A DNA stretch of 64,000 nt from Arcanobacterium haemolyticum (GTDB taxonomy: Bacteria; Actinomycetota; Actinomycetes; Actinomycetales; Actinomycetaceae): positions 186,001 through 250,000 of the forward strand of contig JADYUX010000001.1 in NCBI GenBank assembly GCA_021532125.1. Direction: 5' to 3'. The notes under the pieces were generated by a model. The model worked only from the letters and a program-made list of their open reading frames with translations, ran no database searches and had not been told where the DNA came from. Shown here one piece after another: positions 15,977-25,184 of this stretch (the first letter of the stretch is position 1; each line of letters starts with the position of its first letter). Made by a program: the position numbers and the translations under genes.

Positions 15977-16711
15977 ATGTCTGCTCCACAAACCCTCGGA
16001 ACGCTCGTCCGAAATCGCCGACTCAATCTCGGCATTTCAACTTCACGTGAACTAGCAGAGATGGTCAGAGTCTCTGCCAGGCTTATCGGAGATATCGAAA
16101 ACGGTCGCCGATCGTCTTACTCGGCCAACACACTTGTTCGTTTAGACAACGCCCTTCAATGGGAGCCAGGTTCTTCCAGCGACATCCTGAATGGTCGAAA
16201 AAACGCGCCCGAAGAGGCGCACTCAATGTTCATCGACGCGGTCTGCGATAACACAGTCGGCAATGCCGAAATTTATGCAGCCGCGTCCGTTGGTTCAGAT
16301 TTTCTCCGCAAGGCAGCCTCTGGAGATGCCGTAGATGCACAGTCGCAAATCCCTTCCCAGCTCCGCGCGATTCTTGTCTCCTACTTCCTTGGGTTCGATC
16401 CTCGAGAATTCGATCTTTTGACCGGTCGGGAAAATGAATTTTTGCTTAGCACAACAGCCGACGTCTTTGGTGCTATCGCATTTTCGAAGCAGGCACAGCA
16501 TCCTGAGTACTATGAGCGCCTCGCAGATAAGCCACAATGGCCCAACGAACCCGAGGACTCCCTCTCCATTACTCCCGAGTCTTACGATGCTGCGCATGAG
16601 CTTGCCCGGCAGATCGCTGCCGATCCAGACGGTTACGCTCTCGCCGCCCGGCAACACGAACCAGACCCCTATGAGGGACTAGGCGAAGAAAACCAAGACG
16701 TGGATAGGTAG
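15977..16711 (+). CDS. Prophage repressor (CI-like, HTH domain)
   Basis: The 244-residue protein has an N-terminal helix-turn-helix (LGTLVRNRRLNLGISTSREL, AEMVRVSARLIGDIENGRRS) and a long C-terminal region without S24 protease residues. It is divergent from the Cro-like gene and is followed by an ImmA/IrrE protease, so induction probably occurs by ImmA-type cleavage rather than RecA-stimulated self-cleavage. The likely -10 box lies 6 bases before the ATG, so the transcript would be leaderless, as for many phage maintenance repressors. Confidence 0.8.
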   Translation: MSAPQTLGTLVRNRRLNLGISTSRELAEMVRVSARLIGDIENGRRSSYSANTLVRLDNALQWEPGSSSDILNGRKNAPEEAHSMFIDAVCDNTVGNAEIYAAASVGSDFLRKAASGDAVDAQSQIPSQLRAILVSYFLGFDPREFDLLTGRENEFLLSTTADVFGAIAFSKQAQHPEYYERLADKPQWPNEPEDSLSITPESYDAAHELARQIAADPDGYALAARQHEPDPYEGLGEENQDVDR

Positions 16712-16772
16712 AAGCGCATCAGTTTCGAAAAACTGTTCGATTTTGTCGCGTGCAGGGCCTACCCTATCTCTC

Positions 16773-17141
16773 GTGACCGAAAACCAGCTCATCGCAGACC
16801 TCGAAAGACAAGGCGTCCACGTCGTCTATCTGCCATTCCCTACGGCAGGGGTCTACTACCACGCCCAGAGACTCATCATCATCGACACCCGGCAGCCACC
16901 CTCATGCCAGCTCGCAGCCCTCGCACACGAATACGTGCACGCCAAACACGAGCATGACGGATGCCAGCGCGAGGAGGTCGAGCTACACGTCGACGAAGAA
17001 GCCGCACGACTCATCATCTCCCCCGCCGAGTACGCGCTGGCTGAACAGCTATACGAGCCACACCCAGCCACTATCGCCGACGAGCTAGGAGTCTCAACCA
17101 GCCTCGTCGAGGCGTACCAGCGTACTCTGGCGAAGGCTTAG
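16773..17141 (+). CDS. ImmA/IrrE-family metalloprotease
   Basis: The product has 122 residues from the GTG at 16773 (a TTG 30 bases upstream is less likely). It contains the zinc motif HEYVH (LAALAHEYVHAKHEHDGC) and downstream acidic residues in VELHVDEEAARLIISPAEYA, typical of ImmA proteases that cleave phage or ICE repressors. It lies 61 bases after the repressor gene on the same strand. A TACCCT box 7 bases upstream of the GTG could give a second, leaderless start. Confidence 0.85.
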   Translation: MTENQLIADLERQGVHVVYLPFPTAGVYYHAQRLIIIDTRQPPSCQLAALAHEYVHAKHEHDGCQREEVELHVDEEAARLIISPAEYALAEQLYEPHPATIADELGVSTSLVEAYQRTLAKA

Positions 17142-17221
17142 TTTTTGAGAATCCCGAATCTCTGCCTTGAGGTACACGTAAGATAATTTGGCAACGCCGC
17201 ATAAATATGGAGGTAGACGTA

Positions 17222-18310
17222 ATGGAGTTTGCAGAGAAGCTCTCCTCGATCGGCCGCAAAATTGAGCAAGTACGAGACCAGCTCACGACCGAAGAGGCCA
17301 CGAAGAATGCGCTCATCATGCCATTCATCTCGACAGTGCTCGGATATAACGTCTTCGACATCAACGAAGTCGTCCCCGAATTCACTGCAGACGTTGGCCT
17401 CAAAAAGGGAGAAAAAGTCGACTACGCCATCATGCAGGACGGCAAGGTCACCATGCTCATCGAATGTAAAAAGCTTGGTCAAACCCTCTCCCTAGAGAAC
17501 GCAAACCAGCTTTTCCGCTACTTCCATGTCACAGCGGCACGGATCGCAATCCTCACTAATGGCGAGGTGTACGAGTTCTACACTGACCTCGACTCCCCTA
17601 ACAAGATGGATGAGAAGCCTTTCCTCGTCCTCAACCTGTCAGCAATCGACCCCGCATTAGTCCCCCAGGTGCAGAAGCTTGCCAAGACGGAATTCGATCT
17701 TGATTCAATCTTGTCTGCCGCTGAGAGCCTCAAATACATGTCAGCGATCAAGAGGGTGATGGCAACCCAGCTCGAAGAAATTGATGCAGATTTTCTGCAA
17801 CTATTCCTCAGTCGGATTTACGACGGGCGTATCACTCAGCGTGTACGGGACGACCTTGCGCCAACCGTCCAAGCAGGGTTGCGTCAGTTTGTATCCGACC
17901 AGGTCAACGTTCGCCTCAAGAAGGCTCTCGGGGATGATGCTCCTGAACCGGCAGCCCAGACAGAAGCTCCAGCCACAGAGCACGATTCAGAGCCAGAAGA
18001 AGATGCCTCTACGTCCAACGGCATCGAGACAACTGAGGAAGAGATAGATGCTTTCCACATCGTGCGAGCTATCTGCTGTGATGTCATCGAACCGGAACGC
18101 CTCGCCATGCGTGACGCCAAGAGTTATTGTGCGATCTTGGTTGATGACAACAACCGGAAACCTGTGTGCCGCCTAATGTTTAACACGGCACAGAAGTATC
18201 TAGGTCTGCTTGATGGCGAGAAGAATCTGACGCGCGAGCCGATCGACAAGCTCACCGATCTATACAAGTTCCGTGAACAACTACACGAGGCTGTGCAGCG
18301 TTTCCTGTAG
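17222..18310 (+). CDS. HsdR-N-like PD-(D/E)xK nuclease domain protein in lysogeny operon
   Basis: The product has 362 residues from the ATG at 17222, preceded by GGAGGTAGACGTA. The N-terminal domain matches the nuclease part of type I restriction R subunits: FISTVLGYNVFDINEV, KVDYAI (D67) and IECKK (E81, K83), giving a complete D-ExK site. The middle is helical. An acidic linker (EEDASTSNGIETTEEEIDAF) leads to a C-terminal domain (DDNNRKPVCRLMFNTAQKY). There is no helicase domain. It is expressed with the repressor in lysogens, so it is a candidate superinfection-exclusion or defence factor. A terminator follows. Confidence 0.75.
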   Translation: MEFAEKLSSIGRKIEQVRDQLTTEEATKNALIMPFISTVLGYNVFDINEVVPEFTADVGLKKGEKVDYAIMQDGKVTMLIECKKLGQTLSLENANQLFRYFHVTAARIAILTNGEVYEFYTDLDSPNKMDEKPFLVLNLSAIDPALVPQVQKLAKTEFDLDSILSAAESLKYMSAIKRVMATQLEEIDADFLQLFLSRIYDGRITQRVRDDLAPTVQAGLRQFVSDQVNVRLKKALGDDAPEPAAQTEAPATEHDSEPEEDASTSNGIETTEEEIDAFHIVRAICCDVIEPERLAMRDAKSYCAILVDDNNRKPVCRLMFNTAQKYLGLLDGEKNLTREPIDKLTDLYKFREQLHEAVQRFL

Positions 18311-18322
18311 ATATGAATTAAT

Positions 18323-18357
18323 GCCCCCGGCGCTCAATACCGAGTGTCGGGGGCTTT
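18323..18357 (+). terminator. Terminator of lysogeny operon
   Basis: GCCCCCG (18323-18329) pairs with CGGGGGC (18348-18354), and the inner bases CGCTC and GAGTG extend the stem. TTTGTTGTG follows. It ends rightward transcription from the repressor, protease and nuclease genes. Confidence 0.85.
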
Positions 18358-18576
18358 GTTGTGTGTGCTGGCAGGTTAGCGACACTTGCCCATCGATCTT
18401 GTATGAGCCGCGTTGAGGTCGGAGTGTGCGGGTGTCTGCGGTGCGTGTGGGAGGCGTGTAGTAGTGATTTTCAATGTGTAGACTAATGTGTAGACCTCGA
18501 TCAATCGCGCACTAAATCACATGCTTGTAGTGGCGTTATTTCGCGGTGGTACTGTTGCTATGATTTGTGAGGTGCG

Positions 18577-18625
18577 TCTGCCTTCCAAGCAGATTACGCG
18601 GGTTCGATTCCCGTCACTCGCTCCA
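18577..18625 (+). other. 3' half of tRNA-Gly(UCC), attachment-site scar
   Basis: The sequence holds a perfect anticodon arm (TCTGC-CTTCCAA-GCAGA), a T arm (CGGGTTCGATTCCCG) and an acceptor strand ending in GCTCCA, but no D arm or 5' acceptor strand lies upstream. Tyrosine-recombinase phages integrate at tRNA 3' ends and leave such duplicates. It marks the right boundary of the prophage, or the junction between two tandem elements. Confidence 0.85.
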
Positions 18626-18701
18626 CTAGAACGTCACTTTGGATACAAAGAATCCTGGCCCTGCCGGGAAGTATCCGGGGTGGCGTTTTCGCTGTTCTGG
18701 C
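18623..18701 (+). repeat. 79-bp direct repeat, copy 1
   Basis: The segment runs from the tRNA scar through TAGAACGTCACTTTGGATAC to GGGGTGGCGTTTTCGCTG. It is about 85-90% similar to 25185-25263 in the same orientation. It begins where the tRNA-Gly acceptor end stops. The two copies bracket the restriction-modification genes and the phage polymerase relic. Confidence 0.85.
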
Positions 18702-18945
18702 CTGGTTTCCCGGGTGTTGGGATCGGGTGCGTGAGCTGTGGAGGGATCGCCGGCGGTGGCTTTCCAGGACTTCGGAGCGTCCTCTCAGAGGCTTGCTCAT
18801 TCGATTGCCCTGCGAGAACTTTGGCACGTTCAGCGATTTGGTTTGCTTCTGCTGAGCGCCTATTGGCTCTGTGACTCGACAGTAGCCCAGATGGCAATAA
18901 TGAGCGCGCCGGCGGACAGGGCGATGGAAATACCGCTGCCCATGC

Positions 18946-21525
18946 TCATTCTGCCTTCAGAGTGATGACGGTGTCGTAGAGGCCGACTTGGCGCAGGTCT
19001 TCACGGCGTTTCTGTTCCGCATGGGAGGCGTAGCCGACGTAGGACAGGGAGGCATCCTCGTAGCGGCGGAACGCGAAAACTGCCTGGTTCATATGGATGG
19101 AGTTGAAAACTCCCAGGTTTACGAGGAGGTTGAAGTCCTCTACCGATAACCCCGTGACTCGCTTGAACAGGTCCGGTTCGATCTTGGTGATGACATCGTA
19201 GAGTGTGTTCTCCCTAAAGTCGGTGAGGTACATGAATGCGGGGATCCGGGTGGCGAACTTGATGAGTTTTTCCTGGACCTGCTTGCGCTTGGACTTGTAT
19301 TCCTTTTCTTCGGCGGAGAGCTCCTTCTTCTCCGTCTTGGTCAGCGATTCGCCTTTCTCTTTCTTGGTTTTGGACACAGCTTCGCTCTTGTTGACCACGG
19401 TTTCGAAGATGTCTGCGCCGAGGGCACGGAATCCTTCGATATTGAGGATGGCTTCCATGGCGCGCTCGTCGTTCATGATCTTCTTGAGCGTCATGTTGTC
19501 GACGTTGACGAGGATCGCGGACTCCCACTTCTTCGCCAGGAGGGTGGCCGAGGTGCCAGACATAGCGATGTCAAGGACCTCGCCGGCATCAATCTCCTTC
19601 ATCAAGGCACCGTCATAGGCCAATACCGGGAGGTAGTTGACGAGCTCAGCGACTGCATGTTCGGGGCTCTTTGCCTCGGGATGTAGCCCTGTGCCGTAGT
19701 CAGCAATCTGGCGCAGAGCACGGGTGGGAGCAAAGTCGAAGACGAACCCGACTGGTTTAAGGATCTCCTCACGGTTTGGGTCATCTCCATCGGGGTTCTT
19801 AATCGCCCACGGGGACTGCACACGAAAAGCAGCCTGGAAGTAGGACTCCGGGCTGGTCAGGTTGCGCAGCACCAGAATCGACGACCACTGCTTGACGGTC
19901 ACCCCGGTGGTGAGCTTGCCGCACGAGAGCGTGATGGTCTTAGAGTCGTGACCATCCCCGATTGCGTCACGCACCGGAGGAAGTGCCTCAACTCCGACGC
20001 CGGCACCCACGCCAGCGGCAACGACGACCTTGTACTGGTGCCAGTACGTATTGTGGCGAGCACCCAACAGGTTCGCCATGGCCTGACAGGCAGCAACGTT
20101 CGGCAGGTACCAGAATGAGTGCTGGAGATAGGGAAGCAGACGCGAGTCAGCATACGGGAAAGGTGGACGGCCTCCAGCTTTAAGCATGTCCATTTGTGTG
20201 GGCGCGTGCTCACCACGGATGAGGTCCAGCCATTTTTGCACGTCCGACTCGTGGAGGAAGCGCGCTGCCTTGCCATTACCGGCGGCTTCGAAGAAGGTGT
20301 TGAGGTCGAATTCGTCGAACTCACCTTGATGAGCGATAGCGACGAGGTCATCGGGCATCCGGTACGTCAGGAGCCGCATTTCTGGTAGCGCGGCATATGG
20401 ATTCCACTCACCGGGGTGCTCTGCAGTCCACTGGCGTTTAGCAAGCTGCTCGTCGGTGTACGTCCAGTTGAAAATCTGTTCCTCAATGAACTCGCCCGTC
20501 GCCAGAGCCTTGAAAGGAGTGCCGGAGAGGTAGAGGTAGGAGCGGGTAGTGATTGGGAGGAAGTCATCTTCATCGCTGCCCAGCTCGTCGAGCTCTTCAT
20601 CGAACGCGGCGAGACTATCGTGGTACTCAGCCTTGAGTTCCTTGGCTGCTTCCTTCTCATCCTCACCTTCGAAGAGGGCCTTGGCGTTCTCCCTCCAAGC
20701 ACCGAAGTGATACTCGTCGAAGACCACGAGGTCCCAGTTGACGATGTGAATCCACTCGTTCTTCGACTTGATCAGTCCGGTCCTCTTGTCGCGTCCGAGC
20801 AGGTCCTGGAAGGAACCGAAGTAAACCAGAGGCTGATCTGCCGTGATTTCTGTGCCCTCATCAAGGGTTTTCGCGCTCAGATAACGCCAGCCTTCAAAGT
20901 CCACGTGGCTAGCGAGGTCCTCACGCCACGCATCCTGCACTGCAGGTTTAAAGGTGACCACCAGCACGCGTTTGGCGCCCATGCGCTTGGCGAGCTGATA
21001 GGTGGTGAAGGTCTTGCCGAATCGCATCTTGGCATTCCACAAGAAGCGCGGGACCGCACCCGGATCCTCTTCCCAGATGGAGTTGTAATAGGCAAGGGTT
21101 TGCTCAACGGCACGTTCCTGCTCGGGGCGCATGGCGAAAGTTTGGTAGCGCTCACCGGTGTACTCCGCGCCGGTACGCAGCTCAGCGATAGCAGTGAGCA
21201 CATCAGCAGGCTTGCAACGCACCCACTCGGTCGCAGACCCAAAATGCGGGTTCTCAAAACCCTTCGCCTTTAGACGCTGAATCACGTCCTTGTCACGGAA
21301 GATACTGCCATCCTCACGCTCAGCAATGATGTCAGCGTGCAGAGTGAACTTCTGCTGCATCTGCCCCTGAGACTCACGGATCCGCTCGCGCACATTCTCT
21401 TTCGTGGTCTGGCCGACCTTGATGAGCCCCTCGTATCCAGCAGGAGGATTCTTCGGAGACCAAGCATAAATCCGCAGCCGTGCCGAGGGCTAAAAAGGAA
21501 GTAGCTCCTCATCCCGCCCAGCCAT
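18946..21525 (-). pseudogene. GIY-YIG / SF2-helicase restriction protein broken by in-frame amber codon
   Basis: The intact frame would give 859 residues from the ATG at 21523-21525, which overlaps the methyltransferase stop as ATGA. Codon 12 is TAG (21490-21492). Beyond it the frame continues with a GIY-YIG-like nuclease start (RIYAW, then LIKVGQTTKENVRERIRES) and a full SF2 helicase: GKT in KMRFGKTFTT, DEYH in LVVFDEYHFG, SGTP in YLSGTPFKAL, and a second RecA lobe (LTTGVTVKQW, AAFRVQSPW). No alternative start exists before the GTG at 21393, which would drop the nuclease core strands. Restriction is probably off while methylation remains. Confidence 0.85.
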
Positions 21526-23168
21526 CAGTCATCCTCCATCGGGCGCACGATCGACTCGATGAATGTGATCTCTTCATCGGTCAGCCCGTACTTGGCGTAC
21601 AACTCCTCATCCGTCCAGATCCGATCCCATGTTTGTGTGGGAACGAACGTGTATACCCGACGAGTTGTATCCTGCGACGCTTTGCGCAAGAGAATAAGGA
21701 AACGAGTAAAACGGCACTTCAGATAAGACAATGCACTATTTGCTTCAGCCTCATTGGCAAAAGGACCAATACAAAGATAGGTCTCGGAAGATATCTCTCC
21801 CGGCTTTCCAAGAAATGGAGTACTAATTATCCTATGCGGATAGGTGTCTTTATTTCCCGTGCCTGGAGCAGCACGCCCGACAAATAGTTTCCAGCAGTTA
21901 ACGAGTTCAAGTCCGGCTAGGATGGTTTTCGCCGGGACATATGCTGTCCCTCCATTTTGGTAGATGACGTAATCCGTGTCGTTCCTTCGTCTGGCGTTGC
22001 CCTTGAATGTGGTGTCGAGACCAAATGGTTTACGGGCGCTTACTAGGTTTGCAAAAGAGCCAGGTGCTTCCTGTTCAAGAACTTTCTTGAGAATACTGAT
22101 GCCTTGATTGAAACGAATGAAGGTGTCCGCTCCATTCTCAAGTAGAGGCCGCGTTGCGACTGACGGTTCTTGATCTTTGAAGTGCGTAGTGACGGTGCAG
22201 TCACCTTCACTGTCTCGGTTCCAGAGGAAGTAACACACTCCACCTTTCAGACCGATGCCCGCAAAGACATCGGAAGCATTGACATAGTCCGTGATTGCGC
22301 GGAGTCGTCGGTCGTTGAGCATTGAGGCGCGAAATTCGTCTAATCCCTTGCCGCCGTTGAACCATCGGGATGGGATAATCATCGTAAGATATCTGGGATC
22401 AAGAGCTTTAGCCTGTTCAACAAAGTTTTGATAGATGGGAGCTGCAGATTTGCCAAAACCCCCGTCGGAAAGCTGGTAGGGCGGGTTGCCGACGATGAGG
22501 TCGAAGTGCATATTATCTCCAAATATTTCGCTGATTCGTTGCCTAATGTCTCTTGTGTGGATGAAGGCGTAAGCGTGGGTTTCGAGACCTTCGCCGCGCC
22601 CGTAGTCTTCTTCTCCGGCCCCGCAGTAGAAGCAACGCCGGCCGGTGCGGATAAAGATTTCTTCGCCGGAGAGTGGGTCAACACGGCTCTCGCGTGTGCC
22701 GGTTTTGTCATCCCAGGTGTGCTCGGTGCGTTCGAACCAGATGTTGCCTTCTGGGGTGTCAAAGGCCGTGCAGATGGAGTGCGCGCTGTTGGCGTACTTC
22801 GAGCAGTACACGCTGCGGCGAGCCATGAGAGCGGTGAGTTCAGTGATCGCGATCCCGTAAATCTGCTTGGTCAGGATGTGGTTGACCCGCTCCTGAGGAT
22901 CAGGAATGACAGAGATGAGCCCTTCGTTGAAACGGCGGGTCGCCTCTCGCAGAAAGACGCCGGTTTTCACGAACGGATCTAGCACCCGGGCGTTCGGGTT
23001 AGCCCACAGGTTCTCCCCATCGTGGTCACGTGCCCATGCTTCGGTGGCGAGATCAAGCATGGCTGCAGCCATCTCTGGAGGTGTGAACACTTCATCGTTC
23101 GAAAGGTTCGCGATGCAGGTGAGCACATCAGGGTTGTGCTTGTTCAGCAGCAGGTTCGACACGCTCAT
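21525..23168 (-). CDS. N6-adenine DNA methyltransferase (restriction-modification)
   Basis: This 547-residue methyltransferase has an EVFTPPEMAAAMLDL N-terminal motif, a SAM-binding motif I variant LDPFVKTGVFL, catalytic motif IV NPPYQLSDGG, and an inserted zinc knuckle (CFYCGAGEE). It modifies adenine in a target site, protecting host DNA from the linked restriction protein. Its start overlaps the stop of the second methyltransferase gene by 4 bases and its stop overlaps the ATG of the broken restriction gene. The C-terminal 250 residues probably recognise the target. Confidence 0.88.
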   Translation of the reverse strand: MSVSNLLLNKHNPDVLTCIANLSNDEVFTPPEMAAAMLDLATEAWARDHDGENLWANPNARVLDPFVKTGVFLREATRRFNEGLISVIPDPQERVNHILTKQIYGIAITELTALMARRSVYCSKYANSAHSICTAFDTPEGNIWFERTEHTWDDKTGTRESRVDPLSGEEIFIRTGRRCFYCGAGEEDYGRGEGLETHAYAFIHTRDIRQRISEIFGDNMHFDLIVGNPPYQLSDGGFGKSAAPIYQNFVEQAKALDPRYLTMIIPSRWFNGGKGLDEFRASMLNDRRLRAITDYVNASDVFAGIGLKGGVCYFLWNRDSEGDCTVTTHFKDQEPSVATRPLLENGADTFIRFNQGISILKKVLEQEAPGSFANLVSARKPFGLDTTFKGNARRRNDTDYVIYQNGGTAYVPAKTILAGLELVNCWKLFVGRAAPGTGNKDTYPHRIISTPFLGKPGEISSETYLCIGPFANEAEANSALSYLKCRFTRFLILLRKASQDTTRRVYTFVPTQTWDRIWTDEELYAKYGLTDEEITFIESIVRPMEDD

Positions 23169-23815
23169 GCTGACTGCGCTCCTTGAGCGGCAATCTCGGT
23201 CACAGTCATTGGAGGAAACGAGGCATCTGGGGCGAAAATCTCGTCCATCTCCATAGAGCCGAAGAGTGTATCTTCGCCAAAGGCGGCCCTCTTGGTGAGG
23301 TCTTGGTATTGGAAGTCTTGTCGTTGGAACTTACCTGCCCCGAGGTAGCCCCACTCGGCAAAGGTCAAGGGGTCGCCGCTGGGGATCGTCATGGTCAGAG
23401 CATCGGCCTGCACGATGTTGATCGCCAGCACTGCACGAGCTGCCGCTTCCCACGAGCCGTCGGGGTCTTCTCCGATGAAGTCCGTGAAGATGGCGAGGAG
23501 GTTGGCGCGGCAGATCTCGGCGTTGTCGGCAAGCAGCTCGATGCCGTAAGTGCTCATCAGGGCCAGGAGTGCGTAGTGTCGGCGCTCGAAGTCGTTCTTG
23601 CCGTAGCGGGCGTGGACGGTTGCGAGCTTGCGGCGCAGGATCTCTTGGAGGAAGGCGCCCTCACCGCAGGCCGGTTCCAGAACTCGGGCATCGATACGCT
23701 CCGATTCGTCCTTGACTAGGTCAAGCATGTCGTTGACCATCCACTCCGGGGTGAAGACTTCACCGTGGTCGGCCACGCGTTGCTTCGACTTAACTAGTTG
23801 CACCTGCTCGCTCAC
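23165..23815 (-). CDS. Second, short N6-adenine methyltransferase-like protein
   Basis: The product has 216 residues from the GTG at 23815, with GGAGGAGAT just upstream. It has the N-terminal HGEVFTPEWMVNDMLDLV motif and SAM motif I VLEPACGEGAFL, but no NPPY motif is visible. It may therefore be a partner subunit or a regulatory methylase half that works with the 547-residue enzyme. It is the first gene of the leftward island operon. The pair with shared FTP-type N termini is typical of GIY-YIG/helicase restriction systems. Confidence 0.8.
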   Translation of the reverse strand: MSEQVQLVKSKQRVADHGEVFTPEWMVNDMLDLVKDESERIDARVLEPACGEGAFLQEILRRKLATVHARYGKNDFERRHYALLALMSTYGIELLADNAEICRANLLAIFTDFIGEDPDGSWEAAARAVLAINIVQADALTMTIPSGDPLTFAEWGYLGAGKFQRQDFQYQDLTKRAAFGEDTLFGSMEMDEIFAPDASFPPMTVTEIAAQGAQSA

Positions 23816-24114
23816 ATCTCCTCCTCGCCTGCTCCAGCGTGGAGCGTCACGGCTGCCTTGGTCGTCTCAGCTCGATGCTCAAAGCAGCCACGAGGAGAGA
23901 CACCGCAATCCATTATCGGCTCGTCTCCCAATCCGAGGGGCGAGGCAGGGCCGCGTGTGCCTCAGAATCATGCGGATTGCTCAGGCAAACTCGTCGAAGC
24001 GGAACGTGAGCTATTCGTAGCCGGTGACCAGGATGAAGTGGGGCGCCGATGGGTCTGGGCATTGCTCGAGCCTGGGATGTCCCGCCTCAACCACATCTAT
24101 AGATAGGACACACA
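23816..24114. other. Noncoding stretch upstream of restriction-modification operon
   Basis: It holds no convincing complete gene. A short plus-strand frame ends at 24106 with GMSRLNHIYR just before the phage polymerase fragment and may be the tail of the phage gene that normally precedes it. The promoter of the leftward methyltransferase operon must lie here, but no clear boxes were assigned. Confidence 0.4.
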
Positions 24115-24291
24115 ATGCGCACGCTCTCCCTGGACCTCGAAACCTTCTCACCTACGCCTCTCGCCAGCTCGGGGGTGTACCGGTATGCCGAAGACGAACT
24201 GATGTCGCGCATTCGAGCAGGCCCTCTAATCGATGTAGTGGAACCAACCATCGAAGACGGTCCACCCATTGTAGTCGTCACCATCACCTAG
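24115..24291 (+). pseudogene. 5' fragment of a phage family A DNA polymerase gene
   Basis: This is a 58-codon frame. Its first 28 residues, MRTLSLDLETFS followed by SSGVYRYAEDE, match the exonuclease-domain start of actinophage DNA polymerase I-like proteins (DLET metal site, GVYRYAED). After that the sequence diverges and ends in bases that are antisense to the next gene. The prophage at 1-18.6 kb has no polymerase, so the fragment comes from a different phage. Confidence 0.7.
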
Positions 24292-24789
24292 GAGCGTCAC
24301 TGCCTCTAAGCCATTGGGCATCGTCTCGCGGCCGATCTGAGGGTCCAGAATGCTGAAACCATGGTCATGAAGAATCTGCGGGATCCGATGGTTAGGGTCC
24401 CAGGGGTGCTCTGCGACAAGAGAGGCGGCGGTAGGAGATTTCCAGAATCCGCCAAATTCACCGATCCGCTCACCACACGTATGGCTAGCCATGAAGGCAG
24501 CAATTGGTGCAATACGGCACACGAGCACCGAGGCATAATCCCTGATTATGTGTCCATCCTGAATGTACTCGGTGCCAGTTCTAGTGATCTTGATTTCTTC
24601 GAATGAGGATTTGAGTCCTCCAGTTGAAGAATAAATGTCGAATACGTCAAGTCCGTCAATGTCGTCAATAGCTTGTGCGATGTCTTCGTAGTGCGGGAAT
24701 GGAGATCCACCGCGGTCACCCCGATTTGAGCAAGCTGCTTCAAGTAAAACGGGATCTGTGACGAAATTAGTGTTCTCTTCCTGCGGCAT
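24226..24789 (-). CDS. Unknown protein, possibly immunity-like
   Basis: The protein has 187 residues, starting MPQEENTNFVTDPVLLEAAC. It contains YEDIAQAIDDIDGLDVFDIY, a conserved-looking SSFEEIKITRTGTEYIQDGH, and ends GWTVFDGWFHYID. A hydrophobic, aromatic terminus of that style is common among immunity proteins of polymorphic toxin systems, and the gene lies inside an island with toxin-immunity pieces. I recognise no family. It has an AAGAGAAC-type upstream region without a strong ribosome site. It could be a stand-alone immunity gene, but this is inference. Confidence 0.5.
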   Translation of the reverse strand: MPQEENTNFVTDPVLLEAACSNRGDRGGSPFPHYEDIAQAIDDIDGLDVFDIYSSTGGLKSSFEEIKITRTGTEYIQDGHIIRDYASVLVCRIAPIAAFMASHTCGERIGEFGGFWKSPTAASLVAEHPWDPNHRIPQILHDHGFSILDPQIGRETMPNGLEAVTLLGDGDDYNGWTVFDGWFHYID

Positions 24790-25078
24790 ATTTCAGAGTG
24801 TATCTGGCTCCTAGCATGAATGGTTCCTATGGTGCAGAAGGAGGAACGGTGGGTAGGTAGGGCGGCCGTCCATTCTGAATGCATCTGGCCCGTATCGTCG
24901 TTCCTCCCCGTCCGCCATGCGCTTGGGGTCCGACGCCGTATCTCGCTTTGGAGCCGAGTCTGTGCCACTTAGCTCAACTACTTTGAATTAGGAATGGATC
25001 GTTGTTACGGTCACCCCGCACCGATCTAGCTGGACCGTAAACCGATCAGTCCACTCGGGTGCCGGACAAATGCCTACG

Positions 25079-25162
25079 CGCACCCACCCCAGTGCAGAAC
25101 GCACCCACCCAGCCCATCTATGCACCCACTGGGCCTCAAAGCGCACCCACCCCAGGCCTTGT
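25079..25162. repeat. Four tandem 21-bp repeats
   Basis: Units beginning CGCACCCACC (third unit TGCACCCACT) start at 25079, 25100, 25121 and 25142, spaced exactly 21 bases. In translation they give a seven-residue repeat (plus strand RTHP type, minus strand GWVR type), as if cut from a repetitive coding sequence. No plausible host gene surrounds them. Confidence 0.75.
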
Positions 25163-25184
25163 ATCCATCGTGACCACCTTTGGT

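Noticed and set aside
18536..18625. Complete tRNA-Gly gene
   Set aside because: Only the anticodon arm, T arm and 3' acceptor strand are present. No D arm or 5' acceptor strand can be found in the preceding 60 bases.
15592..18625. Integrase in the lysogeny end of the prophage
   Set aside because: No product here has tyrosine or serine recombinase motifs. The 362-residue protein is a PD-(D/E)xK nuclease domain protein.
18594..18827. Leftward 77-residue frame ending VERVTGIEPA
   Set aside because: That ending is antisense of the tRNA T arm and acceptor, a classic false frame. The rest is the 79-bp repeat.
25079..25162. CRISPR array
   Set aside because: Units are contiguous 21-base tandem repeats with no regular spacers, too few and too imperfect, and no cas genes are present.
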